Assembly: GCA_900315755.1 (NCBI GenBank)
Contig: ONAI01000001.1
Location: 110,698 to 174,697, forward strand
Origin: an uncultured Ruminococcus sp.
Lineage (GTDB): Bacteria > Bacillota > Clostridia > Oscillospirales > Ruminococcaceae
DNA: 64,000 nt
Direction: 5' to 3'
Part shown: piece after piece, positions 8,085-15,126 of the stretch
How positions within the stretch are numbered: the first letter of the stretch is position 1
Layout of the letters: each line of letters begins with the position of its first letter
Program-made: the position numbers and the translations under genes
Notes under the pieces: generated by a model
What the model saw: only the letters and a program-made list of their open reading frames with translations
Told to the model about the DNA's origin: nothing
Database searches by the model: none

Positions 8085-8113
8085 ATTATACTGCATATCA
8101 CTGATATTGTCCA
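8085..8113 (-). promoter_or_regulatory. Promoter of the metK leader transcript
   Basis: Minus strand TGGACA (8108-8113), 17 bp, TATAAT (8085-8090), about 30 bp before the leader peptide ATG. Confidence 0.8.
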
Positions 8114-8130
8114 ATCTCAATAAACTATTA

Positions 8131-8322
8131 TCAGTTATAATTCAGAATAATATCTAACGAATTCGTCAATACAATCAGCTTTAGAAGCTCACCCTCACAT
8201 TCAAGGCTGAGGAAATAGCCGTCGCACTGATTCCAGCCGTATAAAAGATAGTTTCTTCCGTTATGAGAAAAGCTCAGTTCATCGTCTGAAATAACAGCTT
8301 TTCTAAGCTCATCTATGCTCAT
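8131..8322 (-). CDS. Small protein of unknown function, last gene of the ligase operon
   Basis: 63 residues from ATG 8322 (GGAG 7 nt upstream; a GTG two codons earlier is also possible). Contains SFSHNGRNYLLYGWNQCDGY followed by a short beta-like hydrophobic segment. No family recognised. Starts 28 bp after the amidotransferase stop in the same direction, so it is probably co-transcribed. Real by position, RBS and fit, but no function can be given. Confidence 0.65.
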   Translation of the reverse strand: MSIDELRKAVISDDELSFSHNGRNYLLYGWNQCDGYFLSLECEGELLKLIVLTNSLDIILNYN

Positions 8323-8350
8323 AGTCACGCTCCGCAGCCCCTTATTTGCC

Positions 8351-9109
8351 TCATATATACATTGCGTCCATAGCCGTGATGTATTCTAAAGTCGGTACAA
8401 AAGTACCCTTGTGGCGGTCGCCGCGATAGACTTCATGACCGTGCTTGTAGGCGATGACCTGCGCCATCGGAAACGGTATCCACACTCCGTCATCAAGCGG
8501 TTTTGTAGAGAATATCATACCATTTTCAAGCCGCTTGAAGCACAGAGTATTTTTCAGATTCTTGTGTACATAGAGCATATCGCCGTCGTATATCATCAGA
8601 TTCAGCTTGTTCCGCGGAGCGTTTTCCACTATGAATTTATTGACTACCTCAAAGCGTTCATGCTCCTTGGGAACAGCCCGTGAGATATGCTCATTCATAT
8701 AGTCGAGAAGTGAAAGGAAGAAGCGCTCGGAATCGGTATCTCCCTGCTGTACGGCAGAATAACGGTGGTTATGTCTGCCGTTGAAGATAGTGCCATTATG
8801 GACCAGAGTCCATTCTCTGCCCGAAATATCCTTTCCCGTGAAAGGGTGGCAGTTGTTCTCGTTTATAGAACCGACGGTGGCAAATCTTATATGTGCGAGG
8901 AGATTTTTCTGCGGAGCAAGACTATCTATCATATCGCCGAGAAAACTGCTCTCACTGGCGCAGACAGGCTCTTTCAGAATGACTCTGCCGCTGTTTTCGT
9001 ACATCATTCCCCAGCCGTGAGGATTTTTGTCACTGTGGGAAAAGAATGTCCGCAGATAGTCCGATATATCAGTATTTCTTGCTGAAGTGAAGCCGAGAAG
9101 CTCGCACAT
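8351..9109 (-). CDS. Class II glutamine amidotransferase (YafJ/Dug3/EgtC-like)
   Basis: 252 residues. The second residue is Cys (MCELLGF), which after Met removal is the N-terminal nucleophile of Ntn-type amidotransferases. The supporting motifs are HGWGMMY (31-37), HIRFATVG (about 73) and VHNGTI (about 103). Relatives include EgtC (cuts a gamma-Glu bond in ergothioneine synthesis) and yeast Dug3 (cuts glutathione's gamma-Glu bond). Directly downstream of two glutamate-cysteine ligase-family genes, it may hydrolyse or trim a gamma-glutamyl compound made by them; that is inference. The amidotransferase assignment is firm. Confidence 0.85.
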   Translation of the reverse strand: MCELLGFTSARNTDISDYLRTFFSHSDKNPHGWGMMYENSGRVILKEPVCASESSFLGDMIDSLAPQKNLLAHIRFATVGSINENNCHPFTGKDISGREWTLVHNGTIFNGRHNHRYSAVQQGDTDSERFFLSLLDYMNEHISRAVPKEHERFEVVNKFIVENAPRNKLNLMIYDGDMLYVHKNLKNTLCFKRLENGMIFSTKPLDDGVWIPFPMAQVIAYKHGHEVYRGDRHKGTFVPTLEYITAMDAMYI

Positions 9110-9130
9110 TTATGTCACCGCCTTTTCCGT

Positions 9131-10213
9131 TCATAATGCATAATTCAGAATCGTTTTACTTAAACAGGCATTGCTGGTTATTTTATTCTTTTCAAACGCA
9201 ATTACTTCAAGTGCCTTTTCGTTATCAGAAAAATGCTTTTCCATTTCTTCAATAACCTCAAGTCCGCGCTCCAAAAGTTTTGTATCGGGTTCAAGCAGAG
9301 CCGCATTTTTATGATCGCGCACTGCCTTTTCCTGCAGCTCCGGAGTGAAGTCAAAATCAGGCTGCGAGAGCAGATAAAGAATAAGCAGATGTGCAAATTC
9401 AAGGTCTCTGTCGTCTATACCGAGAGGTGCGGACGGGTTAAGGTCGAACATTCTCAGCTCGATATGGTCAACTCCTTCGCTTGCGGAGTACAGCGAACCC
9501 GTCACGATATGCTTCTTGATACTGCCTGTGAATGTCTTTAAGCTCCTGTGGTCGAGTATGGGCAGGAACTTGTTCCAGTAGCCGCGTTTGCTGTTTCGCA
9601 GGGACGAATATTCACTCATAATTATACCGCTTTTTCCGTCCTTGTCAAGTGAAGCGTCATAGTAAGGACTTGCTGCGGTCAGCAATACCAGAAGCCAGCT
9701 GTGTATCATAAGCTGCTTGTAAAGCCTGAGATAAAGCTCGTCGCGGAATGTGTGAAAGTCCTCATTATTTGTATTGAGCTCGCGTAGAAATTCCTCTGCA
9801 AATGAGAAATTGAAATGAATCCCCGAGAAAAGCATAAGCTTTTTTCCGTATTTCTGTTCAAGGACTTCGCGGTAGGCACGCTTTGAGGAGTGGTCACCTG
9901 TGAAGTCCGCAATTGGTATATCGTCCTCACTGTCAAAGTGGGGGGGATTGCTGTACAGCCAGATGCTCTCACCGTTTTTAGTCAGCTCCTCACGGGCTCT
10001 TTTATCAAGCTCTGCAAGGGCTTCAACTGCTTCGTCAACGCTATGACAGACAGGAGTTACAAGCTCCACCTGATTCTCGCAGAAATCCCTTGTGATATGC
10101 TCGTCATTGCCGAAAGGGTGTGGAGTCTGAGCAAGTCTGCCCTGACCGTCCACACGGAGAGTTTCACGCTCAATGCCGAATTTGCCGGAATAAAAGTATT
10201 TGCTGTTGGTCAT
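9131..10213 (-). CDS. gshA: Glutamate-cysteine ligase, GshA/GshF N-terminal type (short)
   Basis: 360 residues from ATG 10213 (GAGGTG upstream). Motifs GIERETLRVD, TPHPFGN, ITRDFCENQVELVTP, SGIHFNFSF and MFDLNPSAPLGID are those of the type I gamma-glutamylcysteine ligase domain that forms the N-terminal half of bifunctional GshF. It joins Glu and Cys using ATP. It is shorter than E. coli GshA (about 518) or the GshF domain, and no ATP-grasp GshB half follows, so glutathione itself may not be the product. Lies 10 bp after a second, unrelated ligase-family gene in the same operon. Confidence 0.85.
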   Translation of the reverse strand: MTNSKYFYSGKFGIERETLRVDGQGRLAQTPHPFGNDEHITRDFCENQVELVTPVCHSVDEAVEALAELDKRAREELTKNGESIWLYSNPPHFDSEDDIPIADFTGDHSSKRAYREVLEQKYGKKLMLFSGIHFNFSFAEEFLRELNTNNEDFHTFRDELYLRLYKQLMIHSWLLVLLTAASPYYDASLDKDGKSGIIMSEYSSLRNSKRGYWNKFLPILDHRSLKTFTGSIKKHIVTGSLYSASEGVDHIELRMFDLNPSAPLGIDDRDLEFAHLLILYLLSQPDFDFTPELQEKAVRDHKNAALLEPDTKLLERGLEVIEEMEKHFSDNEKALEVIAFEKNKITSNACLSKTILNYAL

Positions 10214-10223
10214 ATATTTCACC

Positions 10224-11606
10224 TCAAATAGCAGCGTACTGCTCAATGTAGTTTATCATGGGGATACCGTTCTTTATGCCATCAAGCATTGTTCTGGCAG
10301 GATTTGTATGCCTGCGTACTCTCTCATAAAGCGGAGCAAGTAATGTTTCCTCACCAAGTCCGCGCTGGATCAGCCCTTCTGATGAAAGGTCAAGTATGCA
10401 GATGAGCTGCCGTTCGACTGCTCCCTCATCAATATACTCAGGGAGCTTCTGTTTGGAAAGCAGCTTCTGAAGCTCTGTGGCATTAAAGCCATGTGAATAA
10501 ATGACATCATCATTCTCAACTATCTTTTTAAGCTCGTACAGCTTTTCTTTCAGCCCTGTGTGGAATGCCGCAACTGTCAGAGCCTCCGAAAGAGGCTGAC
10601 AGCAGGAGCTTCTGTATTCGATAGTACCTCTGAACGTCAGATCCTCGAATTTGAATGTACGCAGGTATTCAAGGTCGGAAATTTCAGGCGTAAAGCTTAT
10701 CTTCCGATACTTTTCGCCGTCGAAGTATTCGCCCTCAACAGAGTCACGGGAAAAGAACTCATCTAAAGTGAGAGGCGTGAAATCAATGTATCTGCCGTCA
10801 CGCATGGTGCAGTAAATGGACTGCGTTCCAATATAGTCAATAAGCTCGTCTATGCTCGACACCTTTTTGCCGAACATTCCCACATTATGGGGATTATAGC
10901 CCTGCATACTGTGCTCCCACAGCATATTCCTCACACACAGGAATTCGGGATAATCGGAGAGATATGAATTTGCAAACAGCAGAGCCTTGTATGGCTCAAG
11001 CAGACCGAAAACATTGATAACGTCTGTAAGCTCATCATATCTCACATCAAGCTGTACCTGTGAGGCACTTGTAAAAGTTCCGAAATCAGGACGTTCATGG
11101 AAACGCATCGCCACTTCATTCTTATGCTGCGGATAAGAGTGCAGGTAATGATAAAGCATACGGTAGCGCTCATTCTGGATAGGCTGATTGTGGTTTATAT
11201 CCGCATTGGGATTAACGCCCATACCTGTAATAGTATAGCCGTGCTTTGCAAATTCAGCATTGAGAAAGCGGCAGTATCGCTCAAATCTGTCCTTTATTCC
11301 AAAAAGACCAACTGCCTTACCGAAGGATAATTCAAGATTTGAATAACAGCAGTCAAAGGACAGTATATCACCTGTCTGCTCATGCTTCGCAGAGGTTATA
11401 TTGCCGGCAGTGTCACTGCCTGAGGCGATGAAACCGAAGTGCCTGATGAAGCTTTCGGCAGTCTTTATGGAAACAGCTTCGTCAACAGGCTGTCCGCTGA
11501 GGTTTACGACTGGCATTTCTATTTCCACGCCGATATAGTCAGGACGTTCTTTTTTGGTTGGTGCTATGTATTTGTCATATATTGCTTTTCTGATTGTTTC
11601 GTTCAT
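10224..11606 (-). CDS. Glutamate-cysteine ligase GCS2-family protein
   Basis: 460 residues from ATG 11606 with GAGGTG upstream. The N-terminal YIGVEIEMPVVN and LSFDCCYSNLELSFGKAVG motifs, VQLDVRYD and the FRGTIEYRSSCCQPLSEALT segment place it in the GCS2/EgtA-like carboxylate-amine ligase superfamily (PF04107). Members make gamma-glutamyl amide bonds (plant gamma-glutamylcysteine synthetase, EgtA, YbdK). It is followed by a type I ligase, so the operon encodes two non-homologous enzymes for similar chemistry. They may use different amino acids, act in sequence, or form a pair. Exact substrate unknown. Confidence 0.8.
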   Translation of the reverse strand: MNETIRKAIYDKYIAPTKKERPDYIGVEIEMPVVNLSGQPVDEAVSIKTAESFIRHFGFIASGSDTAGNITSAKHEQTGDILSFDCCYSNLELSFGKAVGLFGIKDRFERYCRFLNAEFAKHGYTITGMGVNPNADINHNQPIQNERYRMLYHYLHSYPQHKNEVAMRFHERPDFGTFTSASQVQLDVRYDELTDVINVFGLLEPYKALLFANSYLSDYPEFLCVRNMLWEHSMQGYNPHNVGMFGKKVSSIDELIDYIGTQSIYCTMRDGRYIDFTPLTLDEFFSRDSVEGEYFDGEKYRKISFTPEISDLEYLRTFKFEDLTFRGTIEYRSSCCQPLSEALTVAAFHTGLKEKLYELKKIVENDDVIYSHGFNATELQKLLSKQKLPEYIDEGAVERQLICILDLSSEGLIQRGLGEETLLAPLYERVRRHTNPARTMLDGIKNGIPMINYIEQYAAI

Positions 11607-11616
11607 TGCTATCACC

Positions 11617-11862
11617 TCACAGATCGGTTATTATTACCTGTCTGACATTTTTTATCCTGCGAAGTCTGCGTGAAACAGCTTCATCTTCAGAAGCTGTTTC
11701 AAAGTGGATATCGGCAGTAAAATGCGAAACAAAGTTATTCTTTTCATCTGTCACTACATTGGCTGTATGAGTTATAATGTTACCGTTAAGACGTCTGATG
11801 ACGTTGGAAATCTCGCCTACAAGCCCTATTCTGTCGAGAGAGATCACTTCTATCCTTTTCAT
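11617..11862 (-). CDS. ACT-domain protein
   Basis: 81 residues, essentially one ACT domain (MKRIEVISLDRIGLVGEISN, then a beta-alpha-beta repeat). ACT domains bind amino acids and regulate metabolic enzymes or transcripts. First structural gene of the ligase operon, 10 bp before the GCS2-family gene, with AGGAG before the ATG. A role as amino-acid sensor for the two ligases is plausible but unproven. A terminator and a Met/Cys-codon leader ORF precede it. Confidence 0.85.
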   Translation of the reverse strand: MKRIEVISLDRIGLVGEISNVIRRLNGNIITHTANVVTDEKNNFVSHFTADIHFETASEDEAVSRRLRRIKNVRQVIITDL

Positions 11863-11876
11863 ATTATCACTCCTGT

Positions 11877-11906
11877 AAAAAAAATAGTCTGCCTCCGCGG
11901 CAGACT
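11877..11906 (-). terminator. Attenuator-type terminator before the ligase operon
   Basis: Minus strand AGTCTGCC / GGCAGACT with loop GCGGA, followed by A and T8, 15 bp before the ACT-protein ATG. The loop-side CGCGGAG is fully complementary to CTCCGCG inside the leader ORF (11945-11951), so terminator and antiterminator exclude each other. Confidence 0.88.
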
Positions 11907-11929
11907 GTTGGTTTACAGGCAGAAAAAGC

Positions 11930-12001
11930 CTAAGATACAGTAAGCGCGGAGCTTGCTATTATACACATATTCATATTTATCTTACACATATATACCTGCA
12001 T
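11930..12001 (-). CDS. Met/Cys-rich leader peptide of the ligase operon (23 aa)
   Basis: ATG 12001 is preceded by GGAGG at a good distance. The peptide starts MQVYMCKINMNMCII, with Met codons at 5, 10 and 12 and Cys codons at 6 and 13, then ASSALTVS and a stop at 11930. The Ser-Ser-Ala codons contain CTCCGCG, which can pair with the terminator loop. A ribosome slowed at the Met/Cys codons would leave CTCCGCG free and favour antitermination; a fast ribosome would cover it and allow termination. The parts are visible; the mechanism is inferred. Confidence 0.78.
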   Translation of the reverse strand: MQVYMCKINMNMCIIASSALTVS

Positions 12002-12043
12002 AACAAACACCTCCGTCAATTCATACTGATTTGCTATGTTAAT

Positions 12044-12072
12044 ATTATACTATAATACGCATACTTTGTCAA
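12044..12072 (-). promoter_or_regulatory. Promoter of the ligase operon leader
   Basis: Minus strand TTGACA (12067-12072), 17 bp, TATAAT (12044-12049). Perfect consensus, 40 bp before the leader ORF. Confidence 0.9.
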
Positions 12073-12094
12073 TAGGATTTCTGTGAATTGGTTA

Positions 12095-12123
12095 TTGACA
12101 TTTACTCTAAGCGGCTATATAAT
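12095..12123 (+). promoter_or_regulatory. Promoter of tcdA
   Basis: TTGACA (12095-12100), 17 bp, TATAAT (12118-12123). Divergent from the ligase-operon promoter, 22 bp away. Confidence 0.88.
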
Positions 12124-12164
12124 CATATTATAACTATAAAAATACTATGGTACAGGTGAGATAA

Positions 12165-12920
12165 ATGCTGAATCAGTTTTCAAGAACACAGCTTCTTTAC
12201 GGTGAAGAAGCAATAAAAAAGCTCTCGGAGTCGAGAGTTGCGGTATTCGGTATAGGCGGTGTAGGCGGATACGTCTGCGAAGCTCTGGTACGCAGCGGTG
12301 TGGGACATTTTGACCTTATCGATGATGACAAGGTGTGTCTTACCAATCTGAACCGCCAGATACTTGCCACAAGAAAAACTGTGGGCAAATACAAGGCGGA
12401 GGTCATGGCAGAGCGTATGAAGGAAATTAATCCCGATGTGGACATCCGCATACACAAGTGCTTTTTCCTGCCCGAAAACGCCAATGATTTTCAGTTTGAT
12501 GAGTATGATTACGTTGTTGACGCAGTTGATACCGTAACTGCAAAGCTTGAACTAATAATGCGTTCAAAAAGTCTGGAAGTACCTATAATCAGCGCAATGG
12601 GCGCAGGCAATAAAATCGACGCAGGACGGCTGAAAATAGCAGATATCTATGATACTCAGGTCTGTCCTCTTGCCCGTGTAATGCGCCATGAACTGAGAAA
12701 ACGCGGCGTAAAAAAGCTTAAAGTCGTTTACTCTGACGAACAGCCCATCAGGCCTATCGAAGATATGTCCATAAGCTGCCGTACCCACTGCATCTGTCCT
12801 CCGGGTGCTCAGCACAAATGCACGGAACGCCGCGATATTCCCGGAAGTACAGCTTTTGTGCCTGCAGTCGCAGGTTTGCTTATTGCAGGAGAGGTGATAA
12901 ATGATATATGCAGAGCGTAA
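12165..12920 (+). CDS. tcdA: tRNA threonylcarbamoyladenosine dehydratase (ThiF/E1-like)
   Basis: 251 residues. Starts MLNQFSRTQLLYGEEAIKKL, with the Gly-rich nucleotide loop GIGGVGGYVCEALVRSG (about 29-45), the R of LNRQI, and Cys residues near SCRTHCICPPG. This is the TcdA (CsdL/YgdL) pattern: ATP-dependent cyclisation of t6A37 to ct6A37 in ANN-decoding tRNAs. Full length, GTGAG-type RBS. Its end overlaps the GNAT gene by 13 bp, so the two are translationally linked. Confidence 0.92.
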   Translation: MLNQFSRTQLLYGEEAIKKLSESRVAVFGIGGVGGYVCEALVRSGVGHFDLIDDDKVCLTNLNRQILATRKTVGKYKAEVMAERMKEINPDVDIRIHKCFFLPENANDFQFDEYDYVVDAVDTVTAKLELIMRSKSLEVPIISAMGAGNKIDAGRLKIADIYDTQVCPLARVMRHELRKRGVKKLKVVYSDEQPIRPIEDMSISCRTHCICPPGAQHKCTERRDIPGSTAFVPAVAGLLIAGEVINDICRA

Positions 12921-13402
12921 TTATCAGACAGGCAGATATCAGCGATATTGATACTGTTACAGAGCTTGAAAAAAGCTGTTTCCCGATATCGGAAGCTGCA
13001 GACAGAACAGCGTTTGAGCTCAGGCTTCGTACTTATCCCGAATGCTTCTGGCTTCTTGAAAGGGATAGTCAAGTCATCTCCATGATAAACGGAATGACAA
13101 CAAATGCTGAAGATCTGTGCGACGAAATGTACAGCGGCACAGATATGTATGCTTCAGACGGAAAATGGCTGATGCTTTTCGGAGTTGCTACAGCTCCTTT
13201 GTATCAAAAAAGCGGCTTTGCATCTAAGCTTATGGAACGTGTTATCGAAGATACTAAAAAGCAGAAACGCTGCGGCATAGTTCTCACCTGCAAGGAGAAA
13301 CTTATCCAATTTTACAGCCGTTTAGGATTCGTAAGTGAGGGCGTATCATCATCTGAACATGGCGGTGCTGAATGGTATCAGATGAGACTATTGCTTGAAT
13401 AG
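12908..13402 (+). CDS. GNAT-family N-acetyltransferase (AANAT-like)
   Basis: 164 residues. MQSVIIRQADISDIDTVTEL and the acetyl-CoA-binding region LFGVATAPLYQKSGFASKLM (split GNAT motif A) are clear; IQFYSRLGFV is the usual motif B end. Acetylates an amine; substrate unknown, though the arrangement resembles the arylalkylamine-type branch. Overlaps tcdA by 13 bp. Confidence 0.87.
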   Translation: MQSVIIRQADISDIDTVTELEKSCFPISEAADRTAFELRLRTYPECFWLLERDSQVISMINGMTTNAEDLCDEMYSGTDMYASDGKWLMLFGVATAPLYQKSGFASKLMERVIEDTKKQKRCGIVLTCKEKLIQFYSRLGFVSEGVSSSEHGGAEWYQMRLLLE

Positions 13403-13445
13403 CATATATAGCTTTCACCTATAATCGGTAATGGATTTTTCGCAT

Positions 13446-13474
13446 TGGACAAGCTGCTTTCTATGTGGTATACT
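13446..13474 (+). promoter_or_regulatory. Promoter of short peptide gene 1, with conserved upstream box
   Basis: TGGACA (13446-13451), 17 bp, TATACT (13469-13474). The 28 bp reaching into the -35 (TCGG, AATGGATT, TTCGCATTGGACAA) are almost the same before short peptide gene 2. They contain an inverted repeat (C/T)AATG-N9-CATTG overlapping the -35, a likely regulator site. Confidence 0.75.
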
Positions 13475-13505
13475 AAAATCACACCAAACGAAAGGAGCGG
13501 TGAAA

Positions 13506-13640
13506 ATGAAAAACAGAATATCCTGTATGCTTGGTATGCTCCGCTCTATCGTCAGGGGGACAGACCGAATGTGCAGCACTGGACGATGTTACAACGAAAT
13601 TCAAATTTTAGCTGAAAGCATTAAGTGTATAACCTCCTAA
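13506..13640 (+). CDS. Short peptide 1 with GRC motif (44 aa)
   Basis: ATG 13506 with AAAGGAG 8 nt upstream, own promoter and own terminator, so a dedicated gene. It starts MKNRISCMLGMLRSIV, contains RGTDRMCSTGRC in the middle and ends at 13640. A sister peptide at 13812 shares the pattern RS-(I/V)-(V/L)-x2-T-(D/E)-RM-x3-GRC. No modifying enzyme is adjacent. Could be a signalling or precursor peptide, or a small regulatory protein. Not recognised from any family I can name confidently. Confidence 0.7.
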   Translation: MKNRISCMLGMLRSIVRGTDRMCSTGRCYNEIQILAESIKCITS

Positions 13641-13668
13641 AACAATACATTTTAATGAAACGACAAGG

Positions 13669-13701
13669 CAGCTTCTTCTATAACGAAGAAGCTGTTTTTT
13701 G
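13669..13701 (+). terminator. Terminator after short peptide 1
   Basis: CAGCTTCTTC / GAAGAAGCTG hairpin followed by TTTTTT. Confidence 0.9.
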
Positions 13702-13749
13702 ATTTGCAGGTATAGTTTTTTTTTATTGTCGGCAATGGATTATTCGCAT

Positions 13750-13778
13750 TGGACAAACGGCAAAATACAGATTATAAT
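13750..13778 (+). promoter_or_regulatory. Promoter of short peptide gene 2, same box
   Basis: TGGACA (13750-13755), 17 bp, TATAAT (13773-13778), preceded by the same conserved box as promoter 1 with the perfect inverted repeat CAATG-N9-CATTG. Confidence 0.78.
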
Positions 13779-13811
13779 ATATACATACCACACAGGAAAG
13801 GAGCTGTACAA

Positions 13812-13898
13812 ATGGTAACAAGAAAGGATTCCATACAGCACATTTTCCGCTCAGTTCTCATTTGTACAGAGCGGATGTGGAAAGCAGGACGATGTTGA
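13812..13898 (+). CDS. Short peptide 2 with C-terminal GRC (28 aa)
   Basis: ATG 13812 with AAGGAG 8 nt upstream. Starts MVTRKDSIQHIFRSVLI and ends CTERMWKAGRC at a TGA. Shares the RS..T(D/E)RM...GRC pattern and the promoter box with peptide 1, so the two are paralogues. Here the peptide ends exactly at GRC, as if that were the mature end or a processing mark. Followed by a 47-codon gene in the same transcript. Confidence 0.7.
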   Translation: MVTRKDSIQHIFRSVLICTERMWKAGRC

Positions 13899-13962
13899 AA
13901 ATAACAACATAAAGACCTTCAGTAATAATATGTGCCATAAAAATATAAAAAAGGTGATAGTT

Positions 13963-14106
13963 ATGATAATAAAAAGTTCCATTAGCTTACTGAAAAAGCT
14001 GTTTGAAAATGATATGTATTTCATTAGTACAGAAACAGGGAATGTGGTATTTCATCACCGAACAGTTTCTAAAGATGACGTCATAACTGATACCGAAGAA
14101 GAATAA
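13963..14106 (+). CDS. Small acidic-tailed protein (47 aa)
   Basis: ATG 13963 with AAGGTG upstream. Starts MIIKSSISLLKKLFENDMYF (amphipathic helix) and ends in an acidic tail with TDTEEE. Lies 64 bp after short peptide 2 and is followed directly by a terminator, so it probably shares that transcript. No family recognised. Confidence 0.65.
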   Translation: MIIKSSISLLKKLFENDMYFISTETGNVVFHHRTVSKDDVITDTEEE

Positions 14107-14109
14107 AAA

Positions 14110-14145
14110 GACGCCCGAGCTTTCATCAGGTTCGGGCGGTTTTGT
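14110..14145 (+). terminator. Terminator after the short-peptide transcript
   Basis: CGCCCGA / TCGGGCG hairpin, loop about 13 nt, followed by GTTTTG. Confidence 0.85.
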
Positions 14146-14326
14146 CTGTAATGGCTAAAAACATAACTGTTTATTGCAACAGGATTAAAAATATCATTAC
14201 TGAATGACGTTCCTTTTTCATATGAGGAAACAGCTTATAGCCAAAACTCAAACATCTTAAAAATATATATGATAAGAGCCTTGCCCCGTTATGGGGCAGG
14301 GCTTACTTTTATGCTTCAACCATCAC

Positions 14327-14525
14327 AAAAAAGTCCTCACAGCCGTAACTGTGAGGACTCTGTTGTTTTATTCAGATAAACACATTAACGTGAATATCAC
14401 GCCAGCTTAGTATCCTACGCTTTGTAGACTTCGCGTAAAGGTATTCTTTAGCATCGTCCAGATTCAGCGTAAAATAGCCAATTTGTGTGTATTTTCGAAT
14501 TACTTGCTTTCGCTTATTGCAGCCT
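14327..14525. repeat. ~200-bp repeat, copy 2 (pairs with 6296-6500)
   Basis: Same hairpin (GTCCTCACAG/CTGTGAGGAC) and same minus-strand reading (YTQIGYFTLNLDDAKEYLYA, then KSTKRRILSWRD). The minus-strand frame stays open across the att repeat, but no start or RBS supports a gene; I treat it as debris. From 14526 to 14716 nothing is recognisable. Confidence 0.75.
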
Positions 14526-14716
14526 GTGTTGCAACCAGTGAAAAATGAAGTATCAACAGTAATTGTCTGCAATATTTTTCCTACACTTTTCCTACAGTTA
14601 GACAATTTTTTCTGCAAAGGCATCACACGGCAAATCTGCTCAAATCCTCGAAATATAGGCGCAAAAAAGTATTTTGATAAACCGGCTGAAACTGTGGAAT
14701 ATCCGTCAGCATAGGC

Positions 14717-14761
14717 TTGTGGTCCCGAAGACCGTGGGTTCGAATCCCATCTCCCACCCCA
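14717..14761 (+). repeat. Right copy of 45-bp att-like repeat (tRNA-His 3' half, no 5' half)
   Basis: Anticodon loop, T-arm, acceptor 3' strand and CCA of tRNA-His without the 5' half, so not a working tRNA. Exact match to 1017-1061. It marks the probable far end of an integrated segment. Confidence 0.88.
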
Positions 14762-14782
14762 GCGCCGAGCGGGCGCACGCTT

Positions 14783-14816
14783 ATCGCGGTTCAGTTTATC
14801 TGGACCGCGATTTTTA
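14783..14816 (+). terminator. Terminator downstream of the tRNA-His fragment
   Basis: TCGCGGT / ACCGCGA hairpin followed by TTTTT. A second hairpin like the one after the intact tRNA-His lies at about 14863-14898. Confidence 0.8.
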
Positions 14817-15097
14817 GCCGCGTATGAGACTTCGTTCAGAACGTCCACAAAATATAAACATAGGCACTTTCGAGAGATTGAAGGTGCTTTTTTCGTTGTT
14901 TCCCTACATTTTTCCTACGCTATTTTGCGATACTTGCAAAATCAGGGACGAATAAAGGCAATAAAGAATCAGCAGAATAGATCTTTCGTCCATCGGGCTG
15001 ATGGTCCTTCTGTTAAAGCGTCTTGACTACTCCTTTATCGATTGATATAATACCGGTTTGTGCTTCCTCGCGGAGCGTTTTCATTCTATTCGGCGTA

Positions 15098-15126
15098 TTG
15101 ATTTAGGCAGACTGTTGTGGTATAAT
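15098..15126 (+). promoter_or_regulatory. Promoter of CPBP-XRE genes
   Basis: TTGATT (15098-15103), 17 bp, TATAAT (15121-15126), leaving a 190-nt leader before the CPBP start. The stretch 14900-15097 shows no gene. Confidence 0.65.

Noticed and set aside
7878..8113. SAM (S-box) riboswitch before metK
   Set aside because: The expected four-way junction with conserved CUUAUCAAGAG-type and GGNA motifs is absent; the leader is better explained by a translated Cys-rich ORF plus terminator.
14372..14848. 158-codon minus-strand frame across the second tRNA-His fragment
   Set aside because: It runs through the att repeat and terminators, has no RBS, and its middle has no protein-like character; only the last ~40 codons are repeated elsewhere.
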